37,233 nt of DNA. Origin: Streptomyces sp. CC228A (GTDB lineage: Bacteria > Actinomycetota > Actinomycetes > Streptomycetales > Streptomycetaceae). The stretch's first letter is position 1; every line of letters begins with the position of its first letter. The translations under genes and the position numbers were made by a program. Below the pieces are notes generated by a model that saw only the letters and a program-made list of their open reading frames with translations, did not search any database and was not told where the DNA came from. Shown here piece after piece: positions 8,227 through 18,117 of this stretch. The DNA lies in assembly GCF_021390935.1 (NCBI RefSeq), contig NZ_JAJPUI010000018.1:1-37233 (forward strand), given 5' to 3'.

Positions 8227-8379
8227 GTGATCACAGCGAGACGGGTGCTCATGGCGGAGGCGGCGGTGGCCGGCGGGCTGCTGCTCGCCGTGCTGATCCG
8301 CGAGATCCCCGGGATGAGGCGGGAGGCGAAGATCTGGCGGATGGCCGGACTCCGCTCGCGCTCCCGCCACCCCCGCTGA
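8227..8379 (+). CDS. 50-aa single-helix membrane protein (DUF6893-like)
   Basis: A tiny protein with one hydrophobic segment (about residues 9-23, AEAAVAGGLLLAVLI) followed by a basic tail ending RSRSRHPR, predicted N-out or peripheral with the basic end inside. I chose the GTG start because AAGGAGGA lies 5-12 bases upstream; an in-frame ATG at 8179 overlaps the previous stop but lacks a ribosome site. It resembles the short DUF6893 proteins of actinomycetes. HhySL has no anchor of its own, so this peptide could help tether it to the membrane (speculative). Confidence 0.65.
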   Translation: MITARRVLMAEAAVAGGLLLAVLIREIPGMRREAKIWRMAGLRSRSRHPR

Positions 8380-8393
8380 ACCGGCACCCACCC

Positions 8394-8433
8394 CCGGGGG
8401 CGCCGGCACCGCGAACCGCCGGACCGCCCCCGG
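8394..8433 (+). terminator. Intercistronic hairpin before hypA
   Basis: CCGGGGGCG (8394-8402) pairs with CGCCCCCGG (8425-8433), and CCGGC (8403-8407) pairs with GCCGG (8418-8422), giving a 14-bp stem with a 2-nt bulge and a 10-nt loop. There is no T-run. It sits in the only sizeable gap (78 bp) of the operon and may act as a partial terminator or an mRNA-stability element between structural genes and hypA. Confidence 0.5.
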
Positions 8434-8457
8434 CCACCACTTCCGGAGCACCCGCCC

Positions 8458-8895
8458 ATGCACGAACTGTCCATCGCCTCCGCCATCGTCGAGCGCGCGG
8501 CCGAGGTGGCGCAGGCCCACGGCGGCGGTGCCGTGTCGGCCGTGACCGTCCGGGTGGGCGAACTGTCCGGCGTCGTGGCGGACGCCCTGGCGTTCTCCTT
8601 CGAGGTGGTCCGCGAGGGCACCCCGCTGGCCGCCGCACGGCTGCTGGTCGAAGAGGTACCCGCACGGGCCCACTGCGGCCCCTGCGGCACCGCGTTCGAC
8701 GTCGGCTGCCCGCCGCTGTTCTGGTGCCCCCGCTGCGACCGTGCCGCCCCCGAACTGCTGAGCGGCCGCGAACTGGACATCACCGGCGTGGAGCTCGCCG
8801 ACCCGGCCGACCCGCGCCCGGCGGACACCGCCCCCGCGCCGCCACCGCCGGAGCCGGCCGCCTCCGCGACCAAGGGCGGTCCGCCCCGGCCCTGA
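8458..8895 (+). CDS. hypA: Hydrogenase nickel incorporation protein HypA
   Basis: A 145-aa nickel metallochaperone that works with HypB to load Ni into the HhyL precursor. It begins MHELSIA, with H2 and E3 as the Ni site. The zinc site is C73xxC76 and C90xxC93 (HCGPC and WCPRC), with an extra C84. The last 30 residues are a Pro/Ala-rich extension beyond the usual length of about 115. It is the last gene of the plus-strand operon. Its separation from hypBFCDE, which lie on the other strand, means nickel loading is co-expressed with the structural genes. Confidence 0.95.
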   Translation: MHELSIASAIVERAAEVAQAHGGGAVSAVTVRVGELSGVVADALAFSFEVVREGTPLAAARLLVEEVPARAHCGPCGTAFDVGCPPLFWCPRCDRAAPELLSGRELDITGVELADPADPRPADTAPAPPPPEPAASATKGGPPRP

Positions 8896-8969
8896 CGCAG
8901 GCCTCCCACCAGCGGCCGACGCCCACGCGGCGCCCTGCCCGCGGCTGCGCGACGCGCGAACCCGGGCAT

Positions 8970-9010
8970 GACGCGGGCCCGCTGCCGTGCGCCGGCAGCG
9001 GGCCCGCGTC
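8970..9010. terminator. Bidirectional terminator between hypA and hypE
   Basis: A perfect 18-bp stem (8970-8987 with 8993-9010) and a 5-nt loop lie between the two convergent operons. The stem ends 6 bases before the hypE stop codon (minus strand) and begins 75 bases after the hypA stop. No T-run follows, as is common for actinomycete terminators. Confidence 0.85.
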
Positions 9011-9016
9011 AAGCGG

Positions 9017-10079
9017 TCAGCAGATCCGGGGCAGCTGCTCCCCGAGCGGCAGGTCCACCACCCGCGAACCCCCCAGTCCCGTGGCGGCCACCACCATGCC
9101 CGGGTGGTCGGCGACGCACTCACCGATCAACGCCGCGCCCGCGCCCTGCGGATGCGCCCGCATCGCCGCCAGCACCGCGTCGGCCGCGGGCCGCGGCACG
9201 AAGGCGACCAGCCGCCCCTCGTTGGCCACGTACAGCGGGTCCAGCCCCAGGAACCCGCAGGCGTTCGCCACCGCCTCCGGCACCGGCACCGCGCGCTCCT
9301 GGAGGCGGACACCGGTGCCCGAGGCACGGGCGATCTCGTTGAGCGAGGCCGCGAGGCCGCCCCGGGTCGGGTCGCGCAGCACGTGCAGGTCCGGGCACAC
9401 CTCCAGCATCGCCGCCACCAGACCCGCCAGCGGCGCCGTGTCGCTGGCGATCTCCACGCCGAACTCCAGCCCCTCCCGCACGCTCAGGACGGCCACGCCG
9501 TGCATGCCGATCGGGCCGCTGACGATCACCGCGTCGCCCGGGCGCGCCCGCCGCGGGTGGATGTCGACCCCGTCAGGGACGATGCCGATCCCGGACGTCG
9601 TCACGTACACCCCGTCGCCGTGCCCCGACTCGACCACCTTCGTGTCGCCCGTGGCCACCACCACGCCCGCGGCGGACGCGGCCGCGCCCATCGCACGCGC
9701 CACCCGGTCGACGACCGCCAGCTCCACGCCCTCCTCCAGGACGAACGCCGCCGACAGCCACGCCGGCCGCGCCCCGCTCATGGCCAGGTCGTTGACGGTG
9801 CCGTTGACGGCCAGGTCCCCGATGCTGCCGCCGGGGAAGAACAGCGGCTGCACCACGTACGAGTCGGTGGAGAACGCCAGGCGCGCACCGCCCGGTTCGA
9901 GCACCGCCGAGTCCCCGAGGCCGGACATCAGGGCGTTGCCGTACGCCGGGGCGAAGACCTGCTCGACCAGCTCGGCCGACAGCGCCCCGCCCCCTCCGTG
10001 CCCCATGACGACGACCGGCTGGTCGCGCAGGGGCGCGGGGCAGGTCCAGTCCGCGGGATCGACGACCGTCTCAACCGTC

Positions 10080-10087
<8 letters not shown>
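9017..10087 (-). CDS. hypE: Carbamoyl dehydratase HypE
   Basis: A 356-aa PurM-like ATPase that dehydrates the carbamoyl group on its C-terminal Cys to a thiocyanate, the source of the CN ligands. The C-terminus is LPRIC, with the Cys at the last position as required. The N-terminal GHGGGG loop (about 29-34) and the VATGDTKVVESGHGDGVYV region (about 142-160) are typical. It overlaps hypD by 8 bp and is the last gene of hypB-F-C-D-E. The frame is intact. Confidence 0.96.
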
Positions 10088-11200
<1,113 letters not shown>

Positions 11201-11204
<4 letters not shown>

Positions 11205-11524
11205 CGTGCCCCTCCCTCGCCGGCGACCGGCGCGGCGCCGGGCACGGGGGCCCCCGCCTCCGCCGCCGCCCGGTCCCAGGCGTCGCCGAACTCCTCGTCG
11301 AGCAGCCCGAGCTGCCCGAACAGCTCCAGTGACGCGCGGGCCGACGCCTCGTCCAGCCGCTGCAACGCGAAACCGACGTGCACGATCACGTACTCACCGA
11401 CCGCGACGTCCGGCACGTACTCCATGCAGACGCTCTTCTGCACGCCTCCGAAGTCGACCAGTCCGGTCAGCGGATCCGTGCCGCCGTCGACGGCCACCAC
11501 CCTTCCGGGCACCGCAAGACACAT
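11201..11524 (-). CDS. hypC: Hydrogenase maturation chaperone HypC
   Basis: A 107-aa small chaperone that carries the Fe unit from HypD to the HhyL precursor. It starts MCLAVPGRVV with the essential C2, and H49 in VIVHVGFAL matches the conserved His. The core ends near residue 75; a 30-residue Ala/Gly/Pro tail extends it beyond the usual 75-90 aa. It lies 15 bp after the hypF stop. Confidence 0.95.
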
Positions 11525-11539
11525 GCGCTTCCTCGCTCC

Positions 11540-13925
11540 TCAGTCCGACGTACGACGGCCCGGCGGCCACCGCAGGGGTTCGCGTGCCGCCACGACGAGC
11601 TGGCCGAGGGCCAGCCCGCCGTCACCCGGCGGGACCTCGCCGTGCCGCAGCACCGTGAAGCCGTGCGCCGCCAGCCCGTCCGTGCACGCCCCGTCCAGCA
11701 GGGCGTTGGCGAACACCCCGCCCGTGAGGGCCGCGGTCGCGACCCCCGTCGCCAACCGGGCGCGCCGGCAGAGCTCCACCACCGCCGCGGCCACACCGCG
11801 GTGGAAGCGTGCGGCGAGCACCTCCACGGGCACGCCCCGGCGCAGATCGCCGACCAGGGCCGCCAGCACCGGCGCCGGGTCGCAGCGCAGCGCCCCCGCA
11901 GGACCGCCGCCGAACCCGAACGCGTACGCACCGGTGTCGGCGTGCCAGGCGCGCGCCGCCGCGGCCTCCAGCTCCAGCGCGGCCTGCGCCTCGTAGCCGG
12001 ACCGGTGGCACAGGCCCACCAGCGACGACACGGCGTCGAACAGGCGGCCCATGCTCGACGTGGCCACACAGCCGAGACTCCGGTCCAACTGCCTTTCCAA
12101 CACGGAGAGTTCCGCGCCCGGGCAGGCAGCCGTGCACGGCAGGTCGGGGTCCCACGGCAGCCCGGCGGCCCGTAGCCGCGCGAGCGCCGTCCGGCACGGG
12201 TTGTGCACCGCCGCGTCACCGCCGGGCAGCAGCGCGGGCGCCAGGTGCGCGAACCTGCGGTAGCCGGCGTAGTCCGCGAGCAGCACCTCGCCGCCCCACA
12301 CGGTGCCGTCGTCGCCGTGGCCGGTCCCGTCGAAGGCCACGCCGATCACCGGCGACGACCCGTCGAGCCCGTGTTCCGCCATGGCGGACGCGATGTGCGC
12401 GTGGTGGTGCTGCACGCGCACCAGGCCGCCCGCCCCGCAGGACGGCAGCGCGTCGGCGTGGCGGCGCGCCCACCGGGCCGAGTGGTAGCCAGGGTGCCGG
12501 TCAGCGGCCACGACCCGGGGGGCGACTCCGGTGAGCCGGCGCAGATGCCGCTCCGCGCGGGCGAACGCGTCCAGGGTGGCGAGGTCCCCCATGTCGCCGA
12601 TGTGCGCCGAGAACCAGGCGTCGTGCCCGGCGCCGAAGCACAGCGTGTTCTTCAGGTCACCGCCCACCGCCAGAGCCGGGCGCAGCGGTACCGGGACGGG
12701 CAGCGGGCGCGGGACGTAGCCGCGGGAGCGGCGCAGCACCACGACCGTGCCGTCCGGCCGGACCCGCAGGACGGAGTCGTCGCACGGCGCCTGGACGGGC
12801 CGGTCGTGGGTGAGCCAGGCGTCGGCCATCCCCCGCAGCCGCGTCAGGGCCTGCCGGTCGTCGGTGACGATCGGCTCCCCGGAGACGTTCCCGCTGGTCA
12901 TCACCAGCAGCCGGGGCCCCGGCGGGTCCCCGGGCAGCCCGAACAGCAGATGGTGCACCGGCGTGTACGGCAGCAGCACCCCCAGGTGCGGGCTGCCCGG
13001 GCACACGCCGTCCGCGAGCCGCAGCCGCCCGGCGCCCGGCTCCCTGGGCCGGACGAGCACGATCGGGCGGTGCGGGCCCGTCAGCACCGCCCGCTCAGCG
13101 TCGGTGAGGTCCGCGATCTCCGCGGCCGCGTCCAGGTCGGCGCACATCACCGCGAACGGCTTGCCGCCGCGGGCCTTGCGCGCCCGCAGCGCGGCGACGG
13201 CCCGGGCGTCGGCCGCGTCGCACGCCAGGTGGTAGCCGCCGAGGCCCTTCACGGCGACGATCCGGCCGGCCGCCAGCATCCGGCGGGCCCCCGCCAGTGC
13301 CTCCGCGCCCCGGGCGGGCCCCGTCCCCCGCCCGGGGCGGGCACCAGGCGCAGCCGCGGGCCGCAGTCCGGGCACGCGACCGGCTGGGCGTGGAACCGCC
13401 GGTCGCCCGGGTCGCGGTACTCCGCCGCGCACGACCGGCACAGCGCGAAGCCCGCCATGGTGGTCGCCGCCCTGTCGTAGGGCAGCGACGCGGCGATCGT
13501 GAAGCGGGGGCCGCAGTGGGTGCAGGTGACGAACGGGTGCCGGTGCCGCCGGTCCGCCGGGTCGCGCAGCTCCCGCAGGCAGTCGTCGCAGGTCGCGGTG
13601 TCCGGCGGAAGCAGGGTGCGGCGGCGCCGCCGCGCTCCGAGGGCCGGATCGCGAACCCCGGCCCGTCCCCGGCAGGCGGCACCTCGTCCGCCCGTACGGT
13701 GCTGACGGCGGCCAGCGGCGGCGGTTCGGAGGCCAGCCGCGCCTCGAACGCGGCGAGCGCTCCGGGCGGCCCCTCCGCTTCGATGACGACGCCGTCGTGC
13801 GTGTTGCCCACGAAGCCCGCGAGGCCCAGCTCGGTGGCCAACCGGTGCACGAAGGGCCGGAATCCGACGCCCTGCACCACGCCCCGCACCAGCAGCCGGC
13901 GCCGTGCGACCGCCGCAGTCGTCAC
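11540..13925 (-). CDS. hypF: Carbamoyltransferase HypF (two frame breaks)
   Basis: HypF converts carbamoyl phosphate and ATP to carbamoyl-AMP and transfers the carbamoyl group to HypE. All domains are present but in three frames: acylphosphatase from 13925 (VRGVVQGVGFRPFVHR), two zinc fingers (CDDC..CTHC and CRSC..CPDC) from about 13610 to 13340, then YrdC-like and Kae1-like domains (VQHHHAHIASAMAEHG) to 11540. The first break, near 13620, is repaired by one extra C (minus strand) giving AARTLLPPDTATCDDC. The second, near 13325-13329, is repaired by one G in a G5 run. The repaired length is 795 aa, normal for HypF. Both breaks sit at strong GC hairpins, so sequencing error is more likely than decay. 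The ATG overlaps the hypB stop. Confidence 0.92.
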
Positions 13926-14644
13926 GCCGCGCCCTCCGGGACGGGGTGCACGTGCGGCCGCCCCACCAGCGGCGGCCGGTGCCGCCCGGCGCCGTCGCGG
14001 ACAGCGAGGACCCGCTCCAGCAGCACGTCGGCGCCCTCACCGGTGCGTGCGCAGGAACGCACGATCTCCACCCCGGGGTTCACCTGCCGCACATGCTCCG
14101 TGAAGGCCCCCTCGTCGAACCCGGCCGCCTCGGCGAGGTCCGTCTTGGTGAGCACGACCAGATGCGCGGACCCGAAGGCCGTCGGGTACTTCAACGGCTT
14201 GTCCTCGCCCTCGGTGACCGCCATGAGGACGATCCGCAGCTCCTCGCCGAGGTCGTAGGCGGCCGGGCAGACGAGGTTGCCGACGTTCTCCACGAACAGC
14301 AGCGCCGTGCCGGGCGGCAGCCAGCCCGTCAGGTGGCCGCGGACCTGGTCCGCTTCCAGGTGGCACAGCCCGCCCGTGAGGAGCTGCTTCACCGGGGCGC
14401 CCGACCGGGCCAGGCGCCGGGCGTCGTTCTCGGTCGCCAGGTCCGCGGTGAGCGCCGCCACGGGGAGCCCGCGGTCGACGGCCCGGCGCAGCACCAGCCC
14501 CAGCAGCTCCGTCTTGCCGCTGCCGGGGCTGGACAGCAGGTTCACCGCGGTGACCCCCTGCGCCGCCAGATCGTCCCGCAGGGTGGCGGCGAGGCCGTCG
14601 TTCTTGGCCAGGACGGCCTGGGTGACTTCGACGGACCGGCACAT
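13922..14644 (-). CDS. hypB: Hydrogenase nickel GTPase HypB
   Basis: A 240-aa GTPase that drives nickel insertion with HypA. The P-loop is SSPGSGKT (38-45), the metal site at the dimer interface is GGLCHLE (C94, H95), C126 follows in ENVGNLVCP, and TKTD gives guanine specificity. There is no N-terminal His-rich nickel-storage stretch. The start at 14644 is chosen for the GAAGGAG 8-14 bases upstream and because MCRSVEV is a typical beginning. It is the first gene of the minus-strand hyp operon and overlaps hypF by 4 bp. Confidence 0.95.
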   Translation of the reverse strand: MCRSVEVTQAVLAKNDGLAATLRDDLAAQGVTAVNLLSSPGSGKTELLGLVLRRAVDRGLPVAALTADLATENDARRLARSGAPVKQLLTGGLCHLEADQVRGHLTGWLPPGTALLFVENVGNLVCPAAYDLGEELRIVLMAVTEGEDKPLKYPTAFGSAHLVVLTKTDLAEAAGFDEGAFTEHVRQVNPGVEIVRSCARTGEGADVLLERVLAVRDGAGRHRPPLVGRPHVHPVPEGAA

Positions 14645-15260
14645 GGCGGTGCTCCTTCGCTCGGGTTCCTCGTCGGGGGGTCGGTCCCTACCGATACTGG
14701 GCGCCGGGGGCGCGCATCCCCGGGGACGGGACGAGACGGGGGCCCGAGATTCCACCGGGTGGCCGAGCGGGGGAGCCGGGCGGGGGCCTGGGGAGGCCGG
14801 GCCGCGCCACGCGGGAGCAGGACGACACCGGTCGGGAGCAGGACGACACGGGTCGGGGCCCGGCCCGAAGCGCCGGTTCCCCGCAGCGCCGGGTCGGCCC
14901 GGGGGCCGGTTCGCGTGGTCGGGTGCCGGTCGGGGGAGGGGCCGGTCGGGGAGGGGGCGGCGCGGTGCGGATCAGGAACCTCAGGCCCGTGTCCGGCGGG
15001 CTGGCCGGGTGCCGGCTCGGCTCCCGGTGCCGCGTGGCCGGCTCAGGGGCCGGTGCTGCGGGCGAGCACGTTCGCCGGAGCGGTGGCGCAGGCGGAGGTA
15101 CCCGAGCTGTTCGGTAATGTGTTCGCCCGGGAGGGGGGTGAAGGGTTGTGCCAGGTGGCGACGGCGGCAAGGACCGCGGAGACGCCCGCGACCAGGGCGT
15201 CGGCACGGCCTGCGGCCCCGGGCCCGCAGAACGGAGCACGCGACGGACGGGGGAGCACAG
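14645..15260. other. Gene-free divergent region between hypB and the ABC exporter
   Basis: About 615 bp without a credible gene. It holds TCGGT-ccct-ACCGA (14681-14694), a small inverted repeat about 40 bp upstream of hypB that may overlap its promoter. It also holds a 21-bp unit repeated twice (14812-14853, 20 of 21 identical). Promoters for both divergent units must lie here, but none is clear. Confidence 0.5.
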
Positions 15261-16232
15261 ATGACGACCGCTCATGCCATTTCCGGGGGTGGGGGCAGCC
15301 CACCCCCGGAGAGCGACACGGTCATCGACGTACGGGACCTGCGGATGCGCTACCGCAGCCAGGAGGTGTTGAAGGGGGTCGGCTTCACGGCCCGGCGAGG
15401 CGAAGTCGTCCTGCTGCTCGGCCCGAACGGGGCGGGCAAGACGACCACGATCGAGGTCCTGGAAGGCTTCCGGATGCGCTCGGCCGGTGACGTGACCGTC
15501 CTGGGCACGGATCCGGCCGACGGAGACGAGCGGTGGCGTGCGCGCCTGGGCATCGTGTTGCAGTCCTGGCGTGACCACGGTAAGTGGCGGGTGCGGGAAC
15601 TGCTGGTACATCTCGGCTCGTACTACGCGCCGTACTCCACGGCCCTCGTGCGGCGGCCGTGGGACGTTGACGAGCTCCTTGCCGCCGTCGGGCTGACCGA
15701 GCAGGCGGACAAGCGGGTGGGAACCCTGTCCGGCGGGCAGCGCAGGCGCTTCGACGTGGCCGTCGGCATCGTCGGCAGGCCCGAGGTGCTGTTCTTGGAC
15801 GAGCCCACGGCGGGTCTGGACCCGGAGGCGCGCAACGAGTTCCACGGCCTGGTGCGCGGGCTGGCCGACGAGAACACCACGGTCCTGCTGACCACGCACG
15901 ACCTCGCCGAGGCGGAGAAGCTCGCCGACCGGATCCTGATCCTGGCCGGCGGCCGGATCGTGGCCGATGGCTCCGCCGAGGAGCTGTCGCGGCAGGCGTC
16001 GGCCGAGGCCACGGTGCGCTGGACGCGGGACGGGCGGCCCTTCGAGGAGGCGACGGCCGAGCCCACCCGGTTCGTCCGCCGGCTGTTCGAGGAGTACGGC
16101 GAGGCGATCGGCGGGCTGGAGGTGCGCCGGGCGAGTCTTGAGGACACCTATTTGACGATGGTGCGGGAGCTTGAGGCAGGGCGCGTTCCCCTTGAGTCGA
16201 CGGCGCACGCTTACGGGGAGGGAGCACGATGA
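15261..16232 (+). CDS. ABC transporter ATP-binding protein
   Basis: A 323-aa ATPase of the ABC-2 (DrrA/ABCB-like export) type. Walker A GPNGAGKTT (54-62), Q-loop Q101, signature LSGGQ (156-160), Walker B VLFLDE (176-181) and the switch His in TTHD are all intact. The C-terminal 70 residues carry the usual accessory domain ending in EDTYLTMV. The ATG has GGGAG 6-10 bases upstream. It overlaps the permease by ATGA. The substrate cannot be told; export of a lipid, peptide or drug is typical. It lies between hyp operons but nothing ties it to hydrogenase work. Confidence 0.93.
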   Translation: MTTAHAISGGGGSPPPESDTVIDVRDLRMRYRSQEVLKGVGFTARRGEVVLLLGPNGAGKTTTIEVLEGFRMRSAGDVTVLGTDPADGDERWRARLGIVLQSWRDHGKWRVRELLVHLGSYYAPYSTALVRRPWDVDELLAAVGLTEQADKRVGTLSGGQRRRFDVAVGIVGRPEVLFLDEPTAGLDPEARNEFHGLVRGLADENTTVLLTTHDLAEAEKLADRILILAGGRIVADGSAEELSRQASAEATVRWTRDGRPFEEATAEPTRFVRRLFEEYGEAIGGLEVRRASLEDTYLTMVRELEAGRVPLESTAHAYGEGAR

Positions 16233-17080
16233 GCCCGGTGTGGTACGCGGCGGGAGTGGGAGTGCGGCGCGGCTGGACGGAGCTCCGGCAGACCTTCACC
16301 ACCGGCCAGGACGTGTTCGGCTACGTGCTCTGGACGATCCTGCTCCTCGTGCCGCTGTTCCTGCTGAGGGACGACCCGCTGGAGGGCGCCGCCCTCTCGA
16401 CCGGCGCTTTCATGCTGCCGAGCATGCTGGGCATGACGCTCGCGTTCACCGGCATGATGACCACGGCGCAGCTGCTGGCGACCGAGCGCGAGGACGGCAC
16501 GCTGCTGCGGGCCAAGGCAGTGCCGCACGGCATGGTCGGCCACTTGGTCGGCAAGATCGTCATGGTGTCGGGTACGGCTCTCGCGTCCATGGCCCTCCCC
16601 TTCGCCGTCGGCGTGTTCCTGGTGGACGGGGTGGCCCGGCAGGGCGGCGGAGCGCTGCTGACGCTGGTGTGGGTGGTCCCGCTGGGGCTCCTGGCGACCC
16701 TGCCGGCCGGCGCCGTCATCGGCTCGCTGGTCAGCAGTCCGCGCGCCGTCGGCTTGCTGATGCTCCCGGTCATGGGGCTCATCGTGATCTCCGGAATCTA
16801 TTTCCCCCTGTCCGAGCTGCCCGAGTGGCTGCAGATCGTCGGGCAGATCTTCCCCGTGTACTGGCTCGGCCTCGGCCTCCGCTCGGCGCTGCTGCCGGCC
16901 GATGCGGTCACCGCCGAGATCGGCGATTCCTGGCGGCACCTGGAAACGGTGGGCGTGCTGGGTGCCTGGGCAGTCGTGGGGCTGCTCGTCGCACCGGCCG
17001 TCCTGCGCAGGATGGCCCGCCGCGAGTCCGGGGCCGCGATGGCGGAGCGGCACCGCAAGGCGATGCAGCGGGTCGCTTAG
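16229..17080 (+). CDS. ABC-2 type permease
   Basis: A 283-aa membrane protein with about six hydrophobic segments (near 33-47, 60-80, 107-128, 142-163, 170-192, 240-262), partner of the preceding ATPase. The TEREDGTLLRAKAVP stretch after the second segment is the usual coupling region of ABC-2 permeases. FPLSELPEWLQ before the fifth or sixth segment is also typical. It overlaps the ATPase gene by 4 bp, so the two form one exporter. It ends 360 bp before the convergent protease gene. Confidence 0.92.
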   Translation: MSPVWYAAGVGVRRGWTELRQTFTTGQDVFGYVLWTILLLVPLFLLRDDPLEGAALSTGAFMLPSMLGMTLAFTGMMTTAQLLATEREDGTLLRAKAVPHGMVGHLVGKIVMVSGTALASMALPFAVGVFLVDGVARQGGGALLTLVWVVPLGLLATLPAGAVIGSLVSSPRAVGLLMLPVMGLIVISGIYFPLSELPEWLQIVGQIFPVYWLGLGLRSALLPADAVTAEIGDSWRHLETVGVLGAWAVVGLLVAPAVLRRMARRESGAAMAERHRKAMQRVA

Positions 17081-17439
17081 CGAGGCGCCGGCGATGCGGG
17101 CCCGGCTCCGGGGCGGGCCGCGTCGGGCAGGGGGCGCCCGCCCCGGCGGACACCCTTCTGGCCGCGGATGCGGGCGCTTTCCTCGCACCGGGCGGCGCGC
17201 ACGCCTGGGTGGCGGGCCTGCGCGGTGCGCCGGCGCAGGGAGCGGTGCGAGACCGGGGTCCGCACCATGGGGCTCCGCCGGTCGGAGCCGGTGAGGGCGA
17301 ACTGCCGCAGTGGGCCGAAGTGGTCCTTGACGCGGTCGAGTGGTGCGGGCCGCGCCGCGGGACCGGTGCAGGAGCCGGGTCCCCCCGCCCGCCGGGCGAG
17401 TCCGGAGGGGTACTCCCGCTTCGGCGCCCGGCTCCCGGT
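17081..17439. other. Gene-free convergent gap
   Basis: About 360 bp between the permease stop and the protease stop. A plus-strand frame contains ELPQWAEVVLDAVEWCG near 17299-17349, which looks protein-like but has no credible start or homologue that I recognise. I see no clear terminator. Confidence 0.4.
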
Positions 17440-18117
17440 TCAGGGGGCGGCCGCGGCCTCCAGGGACGCGGCCGGGTCCGCGAGCAGTGCCCGGGTCACC
17501 GTGCGCAGGAGCTCCACGGCGCGGGGCACGGCGTCCCGCACCGGTCCGCTGAGCCCGAACGCGACGTCCTCGTCGCCGTGGAGCCGCACCGCCGGCTCGC
17601 AGCCCAGGACGAGGACCCGCGGCAGCACCTCGTCCCCCTCGCCCAGCCGCGCGGCGAGCGCCAGGACCTTCACCGGGTCCATGCCGTGGGCCTCCGGGAG
17701 GGCTCCGTCCTCCGGCACGTCCGCCTCGATGAGGTGCAGCGTGCCGGGCTCCTCGCCCCGGGGGGCGGCGTCGACCAGGACGGCCGCGTCGTACCCGGCC
17801 AGCAGCCGGTAGGCGAGGTCCATCCCGCGGATGCCGAAGTCGACCGCGTCGGCACCGGACGGCAGCGGGTCGGCGGCCAGCGCCCGGAGCACCTCGCAGC
17901 CGAAGGCGTCGTCCGCCAGGAAGATGTTCCCGACACCCGCCACCAGTACCCGCCGCGGACGGTCGCCTTCCGGCCGCCCGGCACCGGACTGCGCGGCACC
18001 GGACTGCGTGGCACCGGTCTGTGTGGCGCCGGTCTCCGCCGCGAGGGCGGGGTCGCTTCCGGCGGCCCGCGTCCCGGGGCCGAGGGACGCCGTCCGGGCG
18101 CCGGCCGGGCGGCTCAT
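17440..18117 (-). CDS. Hydrogenase maturation protease
   Basis: A 225-aa HycI/HyaD-like endopeptidase that removes the HhyL C-terminal tail once nickel is in place. The core starts at about residue 57 with VLVAGVGNIFLADDAFG. The nickel-sensing ligands are probably D69 or D70, D100 (IRGMDLAY) and H144 (AHGMDPVK). The N-terminal 55 residues are an unusual disordered extension containing four near-copies of GATQS from a 15-bp tandem repeat (about 17988-18033). The ATG overlaps the hypX stop (ATGA), so it is coupled to hypX. An internal start near residue 57 would give a normal-length enzyme, but no better ribosome site is obvious. Confidence 0.88.
   Translation of the reverse strand: MSRPAGARTASLGPGTRAAGSDPALAAETGATQTGATQSGAAQSGAGRPEGDRPRRVLVAGVGNIFLADDAFGCEVLRALAADPLPSGADAVDFGIRGMDLAYRLLAGYDAAVLVDAAPRGEEPGTLHLIEADVPEDGALPEAHGMDPVKVLALAARLGEGDEVLPRVLVLGCEPAVRLHGDEDVAFGLSGPVRDAVPRAVELLRTVTRALLADPAASLEAAAAP

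Noticed and set aside
14812..14853. Two 21-bp repeats as a CRISPR-like array
   Set aside because: The copies are adjacent with no spacer and number only two; no cas genes are present.
17440..18117. Germination-type or other peptidase unrelated to hydrogenase
   Set aside because: GVGNIFLADDAFG, the second Asp and the HGMDP motif match the nickel-dependent hydrogenase protease, and it is coupled to hypX.
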